Assembly: GCA_965153455.1 (NCBI GenBank)
Contig: OZ234495.1
Location: 14,566,875-14,630,874 of the forward strand
Direction: 5' to 3'
Length of the DNA stretch: 64,000 nt
Origin: Sphagnum compactum
Lineage: Eukaryota > Bryophyta > Sphagnopsida > Sphagnales
The notes under the pieces were generated by a model that saw nothing but the letters and a program-made list of their open reading frames with translations, was not told the origin of the DNA and ran no database searches. The translations under genes were made by a program, and so were the position numbers. Below, one piece after another: positions 47,752 through 60,700 of the stretch (within the stretch, counting starts at the first letter, position 1; each line of letters begins with the position of its first letter).

Positions 47752-48123
47752 GAGCATCTCCACCGGTGCTCAGTATCTGACTCCAGACAGTAAAATTTAT
47801 TGTTAAAAAGTCAAATGTGCGGGTTTAGCTCAGGAAATTGGTTTTTCTGCACCAAATTCATGCAACTTGCCGTGGTTGGTAAAAGGCGCAACACAGTTGT
47901 GCACCTCCGAAAAAGAGTGTAATAAATTGGACCTGACTGCGGCTTGGTATTTCTAATTGGTCGATCATAATGATTGGTCCTGGTGGTTTGCTATTAGTAG
48001 TTCCCACATATATGCAGTTCCAGTTACAATTTTATTGGTGGGGTTGCCAAAAAGAAAACAGCTAAACTTAGACATTTAATTTTATTATCGAGAGTGACAT
48101 ACTGAGCACCGGTGGAGATGCTC
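47752..48123. mobile_element. PIF/Harbinger-type (Tourist-like) MITE with TTA target duplication
   Basis: Terminal inverted repeats GAGCATCTCCACCGGTGCTC continue to about 32 bp with two or three differences (47752-47783 and inverse at 48092-48123). TTA flanks both ends (47749-47751 and 48124-48126), the 3-bp duplication typical of PIF/Harbinger insertions. Length 372 bp; no coding capacity. Confidence 0.9.
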
Positions 48124-48126
48124 TTA

Positions 48127-49705
48127 GCCAGAGTAAAAACTTGACTCACTTTTTACTTAAAGTTTGTTTGCCCAGTAGGTACCCACCGGGTATCACTATA
48201 AAATTATAACAAGAGCATTTTGAAAAGTGAAATGCCCGACTGCTCCTGATGCCCAATTACAGCATATAAGGTACCCTCCATTTACACTTCTGCAAACTGT
48301 GGAGGGTTTGCCATTTGTTAAACAAATCATACTCGATATGTCTAACTCTGATATGTCTAACTCTTTGTCAATGCATGCCTAATAAAAATGGTTTTCACAG
48401 CTTGGTAATGCAAATGAAAACCACCACCAAAGTGAGTTTAGGGATTAATAGACAATAACCAAAAGTTAAGAAAGTAACACGCAATTAAGGTTATGAGAAA
48501 CCGATGAAGGTTATTATAATTTTGGCTATTATTTACTAATGAACGAAGGTCACACAAGTAGAAGGAAAGTATTCCAATATAGGCATCTTGAGTAGTGAAA
48601 GTTTTCCATAGAAACGAAGACGTGCACACTCTACCACATTTAATGGTGAAGTTATATAGAGAGATGAAGGTATGATAGTCTTTACACCACATCTGAGGGC
48701 ACATGTTATGTAGAAAAAAAATAGAAGGTTTGCACAAGATGGGGTGCCATCAAGTAAGATGTTCTTGTGCCATGATAACAATATTGTAAGTTTTGGCTTC
48801 TCATATCTCACACTTGAAAACCATACTATTTGCTTCATGCAACCTTCACTTAATTGCAGGCCACATTGCTCAATCTACTCATTAGAACCTGTTGATATTT
48901 CATTTACACAAAAAGTAATTTAGGTCTACAAACTCACTATAATAACAGCCGCCAACATACCACCAATCAAGTAGATGAGTTTCATCACACAAGAACTATT
49001 TAAAAAAAAGAGGGGAGCGAAACAAGACCCAATAATTGTGTACTTAAAAGCACTTGGAGAGATGTCTTTGGGTGTATTTGGAGGGCAGCACCCTTGTGAA
49101 TAATGAAATGCCTATAGAGAGTTACTCAGAAGCATTCCAATGCAAATTTTGGTAACATCCTAGTCTACAACTAAAGTCAGCGATACCCATTTCCACATGA
49201 TCATTCAACATGGATTGCAAATCCACAGTTTACCAAGTTTGGTCCACCAAATCCTGAAAGAATTAATCAGTATACTTTTCTGAGTCAAAGAAAATACCTA
49301 CCTACAAAATTGGCACTTATAAATGTCAGTGTAACTGTACTTGTTATGTGATACATAATCCTAGGGTACTGTATTCAGTGTCCTGGGTTTATTTGCTGTA
49401 TCATCTACTGAGCTATGAATGTTCTCATTGAGGAGGAGAACTACTTGTCCCATTGGATCATTAGCAGAACCATTTCATCTGCTCAGTCTAGGAACCTGTG
49501 TTGAGGTATCAAATTGATGTCAAACAACTGTCTAATCTCTCTGCATAGAAGTGTGTCTAGAAGTTGCATTCGGCATTTACAGATTGTTGTTGGTGTCAGA
49601 AAGGAAACAATACTGCAGACGATCACTGCCAGTTGCTGCTGCTATATGGACAATTGGGTGATGGTTCCTGTGGTGAAAAATCTTTGCTCAGGAAGAATAG
49701 TGTCC
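48127..49705. other. Intergenic downstream of the sugar transporter, no gene
   Basis: AT-rich to about 49.3 kb, with open frames up to 100 codons that lack motifs. The segment 49.3-49.7 kb is probably the 3' UTR of the transporter. Confidence 0.45.
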
Positions 49706-49710
49706 TAGGC

Positions 49711-52700
49711 TCACAAATTTGCGAGGAGAAGAGATTCAATCTCTTCCAAAGACCGACCTTTTGTTTCCACTACATTTTGTTTCACAAACAGTGCAGCAGC
49801 CAAACACACGAGTGTGAAGAAAGTGTAGAGGATGCCAGTTCCAAGAGTTTTCAGTAATTGCAAAAACATTAATCCCACCATGAAGTTTGCCATCTGCATT
49901 TTCACCACCACCCATCACCATTTAGACAGTGAGACAAGATGGCTGCTAGACAACAGCAGCACAATGGCAACAGTGACAAGTCTCTTTGCCTCTATCAGAA
50001 TACCCAGAACCATCATGTGCTTGAGCATGATTTGGATGCCTCATAAAACCCCAATGCCTCTTTCTAGTGTGGGAGTAGGGACTTACCCAGTGCACACACA
50101 TTGCCACAGCCATGCCTTTGGCACGGATACAATCAGGGAATATTTCAGGGAGTAAAAGCCCTGGCACAGGCCCTGCTCCTAGTGCAAACATGAAGACATA
50201 CCTGCACATTGTTGCATTGTCAGGAAGTCAGTAAGTACTCACATGTCAGCATCCCTATGAGCATGTTGATACAGATGACAAATGGGTGAATAAAAAATAC
50301 TCACACCAATGTTCCCAGAAGCGCTATGGATCCCCTCTGTGATGAGATTGCAGGCACTACTGCAGCAAGCACTTGCATGGCCATTGCAAAGCCCTACATC
50401 AAAACAAAAAAGAATTTGCAAGCAGTTTCCTGTACTTAGTCAGTATTGATTACTCACAAGTCAATGCATATATATATATAGCACTGCTCAACCCAAGTGC
50501 AGAAATATCTGTTTCTAGTAGGTTGGAGGTCTCACTCACCATGCCCATAAAGCTTAATATCATGAGCGTACGCCGACCAAGTCTATCCATCAAACAAGCT
50601 GCTAGACATGATGCTGTAAAATGTAGCCCACAAGAGTTCCAAGTTAGAAAATCTACGAAACTCACCCAAATTTGTAGAATCAAACAACAAACACCATAAA
50701 AATGCCAGCTCTTCTATGTGATTGACAAACTGGTTTAGAAACAGAAGAAGTAGAAAACTGAAACCTTATACTTCACATACCAAGCAAGTTAACTGCTCCA
50801 ACTGAAACACTTGCTGCAACATCAGATGTCACCCCTGCTGCCTGAAATACTGTTGATGAAAAGTAGAAAACTGCATTGATTCCTGCAAACTGCTGGAATG
50901 CGAACAGTGCTGCTCCAATGGCGACAACTATTGGAACACATCACAAGAAAACCATAAATCCTCAATACCAGGCATGGGTGAAACAAAAAAAGAAAGTCTA
51001 CTGAGGGTTTAGGGTTCAGGGTCACAAGTCTGAAGAATTCTCTTCAATTGACCTCAGATGTTATTTCAAAAGATCCACAATATCCAGGCGTTAATATTTT
51101 ATAAGTAAGCGAAAGGCAAGTCACCTTTGATGTAGCGAGGGTCGATTAAAGCATGCCATGAAGTCCCACCACTGTCATGAGATTGTTCAGCACGAACAAG
51201 GTCTGCCATAGCTCCTTTCACATGAGATGGACCCCACAGTCGCTCAAGTTCTTGCTCTGCCTCATACCATTCGGATTGCTGGCCATAACATTTGAGATAG
51301 AACCTCTATTAGTAATAGCTCCCTTCCCTGTATACCATACTTACTCCAGGAAAGCAAGACATATACATCATATGCATAGAAAACAACCATCAGACATGCA
51401 GCTATCACCTTGAACAGCCAGCGTGGACTCTCAGCACAAAACTCCATGCCAAGTGCAAGCAGACAAGCAGGTACTGTTGAAATCCAAAAACAAGCTCGCC
51501 ACCTGGAGACAAAATTAGCCAACCTCCGTTCAACAGCACAGTTCCAGAGACCTCCACTATCCTTTTGCATACCTATAATGTGGAAACATGATGTACTGAC
51601 TAGAAGGACCCATGTTCCAATTCCCAAAATGACAATCTTCACTACAACACAATGAAAAAATAGGAAGTAGTGTATATAGGCAAATGTAGCACACACATCT
51701 CTCCAACAAGAGAGAATTTCTACAACATACCACCCAGGAACTGAATGAGCAGGAAGACCCGCTACCAGAGCTGCAAGTATCCCAACACAAGATGCAATCT
51801 GCAGGAGACTGCCATATGTACCACGCACTGATGCTGGTGATATCTGCATAAAAACATGCAAGAAAACCAAGTCAAAAAAAAAAAAACACTCATGTTGAAT
51901 ACTTGAAGATGCTACCATCCGGTTCCCATGTTTTTTTGGCTAAAGAAACATAACCATGTAAAGTGGTTGGTTGCAACAGTACCTCTGACACATACATAGA
52001 TGTTACTGGGCTTGAGAGCCCTAATCCCAATCCAACTATTAATCGTCCTAAAACCATAGCTCCAACATGTGTTGAAATTGCACTGCCAGATAAGCAACTA
52101 TGAGTCTCATTTTTTTGGAAGTGTCCAATTTTCCTGCCTTTGAATGTCTGCCAAATTATAACAGCAGCAACTGAAATAAAGAAAACAGAAATATTCACCT
52201 GATAATGGCTCCCAGTATCATGGGGACACAGCTAATTTGGAATGCTCGTCTTCGACCTAGTGTATCGGCAATGGTGCCACTAAGTGCACAACCCAGAAAA
52301 GCACTTGCCAGAGTTACACTCACAACCAATCCTGCGAAAATTCCGGCAATACCACTGACAGCTTACTGACTCTGAGAATCCACCCATATTCTCAAAGGCA
52401 TCATCCATATCCCTCCTTTATACTCGGCTTCAATGACAAGAGGATAGAATACAATGAGGAGAATGCAGTTGCTAGCAAACCTTGTACAATAGCATTGCCT
52501 GCAAACAATAGATCCTTCCCTATATACTGGAGTGGAACATTCACGACCCTGCAAAACCAGGAGAGCTTACATCAGGATCCTACACTTTGCAGAATGTTTT
52601 CCGTATAACCTTTGAGCACAATCTCACCAGGCAATGGAACTCTGACAGAATTGATCTCTAAATCCGCATCAGGACCCTCTACACTTCTCAGAATGGTTTC

Positions 52701-53298
52701 CGCAGAACCTTGAACAGAATCTCACCAACCAATGGAACTCAGACAGAATCTCTACTAAACCCACTGAATAACCTAGCCACACATTGATCATAAACTCACA
52801 CTGAAAATCACAAAAACGAGTAGGGTAACTAATCCATGGAAATTAGCATAGGAGCAGAAATTGAGTTGGATCTATAGAATTCTCATTCTTAACAGATTCA
52901 TTCGGCCCATGGGAGAACAGTTTGACACAGATTCTAGAAGAAGATGGGCACTCTCGTTTTTTTAATTAGTCTCGGTGAAGCTTTCCAATCCTCTGATGGG
53001 AAGAAAACTCAGATAGGCAGATTAGATAGCAGGCAAGATTTAGGGTTGAGCAGCTTCTTGCTTACCCCATATGATAACCAAAAAGAACAGATGCAAGAGT
53101 GGCGATGGCGACATGAGGGAGAGAGAGCTGCCATCGAGGAGGGTTGGATGCTATGGGTGACTCGTATGCTAAGTAATCTGCAATACATGGAAACAAAGAG
53201 CTTCATCTCAATCCTCTTCCTCCTGCTATAAGGTGACAATCTGTGCACATATAAAAACAGAGAGATGGGTGTTCCTCCCATGCAAATGAGCTATGAAA

Positions 53299-53361
<63 letters not shown>

Positions 53362-53532
53362 GTGTTCTTCCCATGCAAATGAGCTATGAGAAAATACACC
53401 GGAAATAAGTAGCCAGGGAAAATTGTTTTTACCGGCAACAGCATTGTCACGATCAATGTCCGAATTTCTGTCATTAGAAGGAAATGGCTTGTAATAAGCT
53501 ATATCACCCATGGTTATGCTGGAATGCATCAT
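49711..53532 (-). CDS. SGB1: SGB1-type hexose transporter (plastidic-glucose-transporter family), about 13 exons
   Basis: Major facilitator sugar transporter. Exon 1 (53532-53433) gives MMHSSITMGDIAYYKPF and a polar N-terminus. Exon 2 (53177-53066) gives WQLSLPHVAIATLASVLFGY, exon 3 (52548-52481) VVNVPLQYIGKDLLFAGNAI and exon 4 (52331-52199) LASAFLGCALSGTIADTLGR. Later exons carry VLGRLIVGLGLGLSSPVTSM, SPASVRGTYGSLLQIASCVG, FWISTVPACLLALGMEFCAE with SPRWLFK, FAFQQFAGINAVFYFSSTVF, LMDRLGRRTLMI, GAGPVPGLLLPEIFPDCIRA and finally QNVVETKGRSLEEIE with stop at 49711. GRR, PESPRWL-type, QQ..GIN and PETKG-type sugar-porter signatures are all present. SLPHVxxATLxSxLFGYH, MExCxESPxWLFK and QNVVETKG point to the Arabidopsis SGB1 branch (reported at the Golgi) rather than envelope pGlcT. 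The N-terminus is acidic and has no evident chloroplast transit peptide. All exon joints inspected keep frame. Confidence 0.9.
52571..52765. repeat. 97-bp direct duplication in a transporter intron
   Basis: CATCAGGATCCTACACTTTG (about 52571) and CATCAGGACCCTCTACACTT (about 52668) start two units sharing CAGAATG(T/G)TTTCCG, AATCTCACCA and CAATGGAACTC(T/A)GACAGAAT. The repeat lies between exons 2 and 3 of the SGB1-type gene. Confidence 0.85.
53255..53396. repeat. GA microsatellite flanked by a 38-bp direct repeat
   Basis: About 58 nt of (GA)n at 53300-53357 lie between two copies of ATGGGTGTTC(C/T)TCCCATGC followed by AAATGAGCTATGA. This is inside the first intron of the transporter (between 53433 and 53177). 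Confidence 0.93.
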
Positions 53533-56500
53533 GGAATTGACAACAATTGCTTTGGAACTGCACTGCCCAGTTGTTGCTCTCTAGAGAAAACACAGTTTTC
53601 TGTGTGATAAAGAAATAGTGTGCTGCTGCTGCGTCCGTCCTCTTCAGCTTCTTCCTCTCTACTCCCAAAATCGTCCTCCTTCCATCTGCAGGATCTGATT
53701 ACCTTTCCTCCTTACAATGCTCAAGTGTCCTTCAACCGATAAGAAAGTCCCAAAAAAAATTCTTTCCCACAAGAGCAAAGAAAAAGCTTCGAAAACTTTC
53801 CCCCCCTCCCACAAACACACACACACACACACACAAGAAAGCTTGATAAACACACCAAGCTCACAATACACACACACAAACAAAACACAAATTTGACAGA
53901 AGTTCTCAAAAAACTAAAAACTAAAAACAAAACCGGGACAAAACCCACAACCCACTTTACCCACAAGAAACAGAAAAAACAAACACCAACCAACTCCGCA
54001 CACTACAAAAGTCACACACAAACAAAAACTGGAGAAGAAGCTCTGCTTGCTTCTGCAACAGATGAGATGATGTTGCGCGAATAATTTGTACGGGTGGAAA
54101 GAATTTTGTTCGTGTAGCAGGGCCTAATTTGCAAAGCTCATCATCAGCAATGGAATTGTCGAGAATTTTTTGTCTCGAAAAATTTGCGTCGCGAAGGTGG
54201 CGAGGAAGCAAGCAAAGCAAGCGAGGCAGTCGTGGAATGAAGGAGCAGGAGACGGCGCTCTGTTGCGGTAATTGCAAATTTTTTAAAAAGAAAATGAAAA
54301 AGAAAAACACACCTTACTATGTACATAATACATGGACCCAGTTCAACCCTAAATTTGTATTATATACAGAAAATTTCAAATTTTCAAGAAAGAAAATTCC
54401 AGAAATATCAAGGAAAATAAAAAAATCTGATGAAATATTTGGAAATATGTACCTCAAAATTATTTGGGAATATCTCAAAAATATTTTCAAAGTGGAATCT
54501 CTCGAATTTAATTAATTAATTAATTAATTAATTGACAAACATGTGTTGAAGTGGACTAGGTACTTGGTTAGCTAGCGAGCAATTATTCCTCCACCCTACA
54601 TGGAGGCATTTTGTTTTCACAATGGGCATTTCTATTGTCACAATGGGCTCTACAACAACCCAACTAAAGGCCCAGGCGAGACCATTAGGTATTGAAATTG
54701 GACTTGTGCTTGGCTCTTGCCTCACAAGCTGTCCTTATTTCAGTAAATGCCCTTGCCCTAGCACGGAATGTTTATACACAATAAGTAAGCAATCAGGTGA
54801 ATGTAAAGGGCTACACTGAAAAAATTGAGTTTCCAATCTTTTGCTCAGAAAAGATGAGCAATCGACACATGCCATGATATTTGCCACTAGAAATTATACG
54901 TGTCTTTCTTTCTCTCTCAGATCTCATGCAAGAAGTTGAATAAGTGGTAAGTATAAAACAACCGCATTTCAAAATAAATGCGGGTAGTTTTGTATTTCGG
55001 ACATCTGTTTTTTGGAAGAAAAACCTGACCACATTCAAGTTTGGTTATTTACTTTTTCCCAACCCTACCCATAAAACTAAAACTGGGATTTGCAGCAGAT
55101 GGGTGGTGGGACACTACTAGTTAATAGCAACCCACCTGGACCAATCAAACTATGTAGCCAATCAACTGCAGGTGTTAGTTCTCGGTTTTGCTGTGCGATT
55201 TACCAGTCTCAACAAACTCTGCAAAAATGCTGGGCCAAAACCATGCTGCTCAGCCAAACTGGGATGTTTCGACTTTTCTTCCAACCCATTTTAACTTGCA
55301 AATGCCATGTTCTGAGCACTGGTGGAGTTGGCTCTAAACCTGGGAAATGTTAAATTTGAACCCTATAAATTTTGGGGGCTTTTTACCATGGTACCAGTGT
55401 AGGTGCTAGTTCACCAGAGGCCATGGCTAACCAACATGCTTCTCGTCTAAGCAACCCAACCGGAATACAATGAAAAAGTGTTGTCCTTGTCCATACAAGG
55501 ATTCACCCTGCATGGTTGTACTAGTGGTCAGTGCTTGAATTAGGGTGTGGCCCCTGCCACAAACCACTTGGCCCTCCAATTTTTCCAACACTTGGAAACA
55601 ACAAATCAATGCCACTTATCAAATCAAAATGCCACTGGTCAAATAAAGCTTGTATCAGAAGCTCCCTAAACCCTAGGTAGTTCCAGCTCCTTTTGGGTCC
55701 TTTTTGTTGCAATCAAATCAGATCAAATCCATTGATGTTTGATTCAAGGAACCAGATGTTGGGTCAACCTTGAGCCCCACTTACAAGTTTTGTACCAACA
55801 AACCATCTACCTACTTTCCAGTGTTCAGTGTTGTTACTCTTTAACCCATGTGCACCCATTGAGTATGGGTAAAGTATATCCCAAACCTCAACTTATCTTC
55901 TTGGAACTAATGTACTTTAATGAAGCACATACCCAAAATATATACATCTGACAAATTTATATATCCTATTGATACCATTGGGTATATGTAAGATTATGGG
56001 TATGTAAATCTCACTCATCAAGAACTTTTTTAGCAACTCCAAGATCTCATCAAAATTTCCCTGAGAGTTTTAGTTTTGATTTGATTATGTTTATCATAAA
56101 CCAAGATTGCTGAATATTTCAATAACTCTTGTACCATAAGTCTAAACCGTATCAAACCATGTCAAATTTTAATCTAGTGTCAATGAAGTTTGAAATCCTA
56201 AAGGCTATAAAGTTCCTCCCCATCTTTCAGGCAATCATCAAAACTTTCTTTAAAAATGCAAGCATCTTCCATCATAAGTTGAAAGATGGCAAGTGGGGTT
56301 GGATTTCCACCCAACCCTTTTCCAAAAAGTGATTCAAGTTTTCATCATTCATAGTAGTAAATTATATCATCTGTGCAAACACCCATTTGTCCTCTCTTTT
56401 CACCTATACAAGAATGGCTGAACCTAGAAAGAGATGCACCAAGATTCACCTTTGCAAAAAGATGCACCAACCCTTAGACTTCAACTTCCCTCCCCATCAC

Positions 56501-57700
56501 TTTTTATACACCTTTCTTCAGCTTAACTCAAAGGATGCTCTTTTGTGAGCTCAACAACTTCCAAGAGTCTGGAACCCAAGTGAGTAATGCACAAAAGAGA
56601 GCTGCGCATTTGCTAGCAACTATGACATCCTCATTTGACAGGCCAAGGAACGTACCTGATGACTGCTTGCTTGCAAATGTCCTGCTTGACCAAGATCCAG
56701 TTGTGGTTCAAGGCCGAGAGAATTCTGCACTTTGATGTCACAGGACCTTTTGATATCCATCACTCAAATCAGCAGCCTTCTTGGTCCCCATTGGACTTTT
56801 GACTTCAGCAGTTTGTTACACCTTTAGCAGACATTGAATCACTAGAAAGGTATCTAACATTGACATATTTCAGGAAATGGAAACAACATCTGACTTAAAG
56901 ATGAAAGCCTCTCACAATGTTGAACTTGGGATCCTGTTTTCTGGGGTGGTTTAAGGTTTAGTGGTTTAAATAACTAGGGGCTTTGAGGTCTCAAATACTA
57001 GGGGAACAAGATGCCATTCTAGGTAGTTGTTGCTCGATGACATTGAAGGTCCAACATGCAGACTACCTGCTATCTGTTGTTGCAAAGCTGGATTGATCTC
57101 CACAATGATACAGAAAGCGTACTTACTAGTTTTAGCTCCTTATGACCTTGTTTTGTCAATTTAAAACAAATTGGACCAGGGTGTTCCCAAAAGCATTTTG
57201 TTTCCAATGCAACTAAACTTAAGAGATAGTTTCTTTCCCATAAGATGTTAATCGGCATCTTACATGTGATATAGCATAGGATATGTCTGGCAATTGCAGC
57301 CCTCAAGAAAGAGAGGTTTGCTGGTCCTTCAAGATAATATTCTCTTTGTCTGCAACTCGTATGAATCTAGGAATTGGGTGCTTCATATTGCTGCATGCGT
57401 CATTTGTATCTCTATTTCTCCCATCTGCCCTCCAGGACCCTGCAGAACAAAACAAATGATCAAATAGATTAGCATTCCCAAGCAAGGACTCCAAGATAAA
57501 TCATCCTTTATGACTGAAGAAGAGTCCAAGTTAAAGAAGTTCTGACTAGCTAGTTTTGGATTTGAATGTCAACTACAATATGAAAAAGGTTTAGGACTAA
57601 GCTTTTCACTTCTCAACCTCAGGTCATGAGGCATGCCTCTGTAGTGGTACTGCTGAACACCAAAACATAGTGATGATTGGCTCTTCTCAGGACTCACAGA
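53533..57700. other. Intergenic: transporter promoter and unassigned DNA
   Basis: 53.53-54.3 kb is the transporter leader/promoter, with (CA)n at 53815-53834 and C/A-rich plus-strand sequence. An (AATT)n run occurs at about 54508-54533. A single sequence resembling one end of the TTA-type MITE (TGAGCACTGGTGGAGTTGGCTC) is at about 55315-55336. From 55.4 to 57.7 kb I see no gene; 57.1-57.75 kb may be 3' UTR of the next gene. Confidence 0.45.
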
Positions 57701-57750
57701 AATTTTCTCCACTAGACACAGTTTGAAGCTGAAGTTCATGAGCTTGAATA

Positions 57751-60700
57751 TTAACCTCTCTTGGAGTTTGAGCAGGACTTGAGTGCAGATCTTGTGGGCT
57801 GGAAGTCCTTCACAACCAAGGAAGAGCGCAATGTCTTGTCACCCATATGGTGAAGTTCATTGCCATCCTTTCGCATAACTTCCTCTTCATATCCACTATT
57901 TTTCACCTGGACATCAACTTCAGACCCATACCAAGAGAATGCTCTCTTCACTACTTTTTTATCTGGAGAATGGCATTGCAGTGCACTTATATCTAGCTGT
58001 TGATGCTGCTGCTTCACTGTGCTTGAATTCTCCTCAAAGCTTGACAAACAAAGGTCCTTTGTAATTTGAATGTCCTCCATACTTTCTAAGGCCTCTATTG
58101 CATCTATAAACCAGCTCTGATCCATATTTCTGGTGAAGAATTCAATGTTGAGCTGTTGCCAAAGAATGAACCCGCAGTTGATGACTCTACTGAGACCATG
58201 TGATTCCTCCCACCAAACTGAGCTGAATCCGTTGCAGAATGAAATTTGCCCTCTACTGACAGACAAGCTGCAGTTATTGACTTCCTCTTTGGAGAAAAAG
58301 AGGGCGAGTTGCACTCTATTAGCTGCATGTCAATTGAACCTTCCTTGTCATCCTGACAGGCCCCATCCCAGTCTGCACTATCCCAAATTTCCATCTTGTC
58401 AAGATCTTGGGAGAGAGTCAATGAGGCAGGCAAAGTGGAAAGAGAATTCAACGCTATTGAACCTACTCTTTTCTGCAATAGAGTCAGGGATTCACATGGT
58501 ATGGGCTCCAAATCAATGCTGTCAATGAATGTGCAAGGTCCCCTCTCCAAGTTTGGGTCTCCATTCTTTCTCCTAATGTAATACTCTACTTCCAGATCAC
58601 CTGTCTCATTAACTGGGAAAGTGAGATCTCCATCAAACCCTGTATGCCTCTCAAAATGATTCTCTATGGTGTGATTTACTGTCTCATAGCATATTTCCTC
58701 ATCCATGTTAACATGGTCAGAATCACATATAGCTGAAGCCTCATTTTTGCCACTCTGTTCTCTCCAGGGTGTTTCTTCAATTGACAAGCCTTCTCTCACA
58801 GGTGATAAAGGAGTTTGAAATCCTTGTGACCACATGCCTGCACGTCTCTTCCTAGATGGTTGAAATGTGTTGCCTCCTGTTAGGAGATAGTGTGCAGGAT
58901 TTAGATCTTGGTGGAGCTGCTTGAACTCTGCCAGAGCACCTATTGTCCAGGACCGAGAATTGTCAGCTATTCCAACATGGCTTGAGCTTGACATGCCAGA
59001 AGAGTGACCTTTGGGCCAATATTCTGCCTGATAACTTGATCTTGTCTGCCACCTCCTGCTTGTTCTTGGAGAACAACTATTGACACCATCAGGCCCCACG
59101 AATACAGCTTGCATATGTGCTGATAGTTTACCATGAAATTTGGCTTCATCTTTCACATTTGCTGATGAGCTACTTAAAATTGGACTGCTTCGAACTTCAA
59201 TCCATCTTACTTCCTCCAAAGCTTCTGCACCTGATCCTCCTTCCAAGGTCTCCAAATCTCCAACTTTATATCCCACCTGGAATTATGATCCATCCCCATG
59301 AGGCATCAAATTGCAAACACAACGTTAGGTATCAACTGAGAAATATCTGCCTTGCAAGACTGAATGATGTACCTGCTGCACTCCAGCATTCTGCAGGTCT
59401 TGGACAGGTTTTGCCAAAAAGTTTGCATTGTGTGCCCATGACACAAGTTTAATGTTTGAATCAAGCTCTGTCACACTTATCTGGCTCCTGCTGATTGCTG
59501 TGGTTCTTGGAACTGAACTTCCACAAAAATCTTTGGCTCTCCCTTCATTTCCATCCTTTGACATGCCTGTGCCATCTTGATGATCCTGCACTTCCTGATG
59601 ACAGAACATGGGGAACAGTCCTGCTCTCTTTGCTATTAATCTTCTGTCCTCTGACTGCATACACTCTGCTGTTCTTTCTGCAGCAACCACATACCTGTGC
59701 ATAACAGCGATGTAAATTCTTGTCTCAGTACCTTGAGATGTAATACTGAAACTGGTCCAAGCATAAAAGTAATTTACTTTTCCTACTAATTGTCTTATTT
59801 CTGTGGCAGAAGACAACCGCATTGACTTGACACAATAAGTACTCACGCAGCAGGGGAGCACTTGGCCAAGCTTGAGGATTTGGTTGAACTAGTGCTCCAA
59901 TTCATAGGTCCTGAGTGGCATTTCAGGAACTGCTTGACAGAGCTGCCTCCTTCACTGAGATGGTTTTCTGATTTAAGATCATGACCTTCAGCATTAAACA
60001 AAGATACATCCAAACCTTCCAGAGAAGCAGAACCCTTGATTTCAAAGCTCTTTGTCTCAAAATGTTGATGAAGGACACCACATGAGCGCAGATAGTTCAC
60101 CTGTTAACAAAATAATACATTATGGAGAGTATAATGCACTGACTTCCCTACTGCAAGTTTACTAATCAATCGTCCCACAAGAGTCACAAATCCTTGACAA
60201 GAGCATTAACCTTCGTACAAAATTGTGTAAGTGAAGGCAATGCACCCTCCTATCACACAGGTTAGCTACAAGAGCATAATAGGGTGAGACAACAGATGAG
60301 GGGGAAATTATTGTTTAATCAGGGACATTGGTGTTCCTCAGTGTATGGAGGCTGTGATAGAAAATTGCGAAGGTGCATTGAAACTCTAGCCCGGTCTAGA
60401 GGCGAGATCTCATGAACATGCAGGTAGGATATATTTTAGCCTATCCTGGGATGCTCTCGGATTTCCAGCTCTAAAGACCAGGGATGTTTAGGGTTTAGGG
60501 CTTAGGGAGTGCATCTTTTACTTGAAACCATAACTGCTTATAGTGTTACCAGGTGAAAGGGGACGTTAGGAACCTCACCTCTTCCTTGAGTTTTCTGGCT
60601 TGGTCTGCTTCAGCAGCCAGGGTCTTCCAGAGGGTGGCCAATTCCTCCTTCATTTGATCAACATCTGATTGCAAGCTTGTCTCTGCATCTATTTGTCCCT

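Noticed and set aside
55080-55340. Possible second TTA-type MITE
   Set aside because: Only one end (TGAGCACTGGTGGAGTTGGCTC) resembles the 47.75 kb element; no partner end or TTA pair found.
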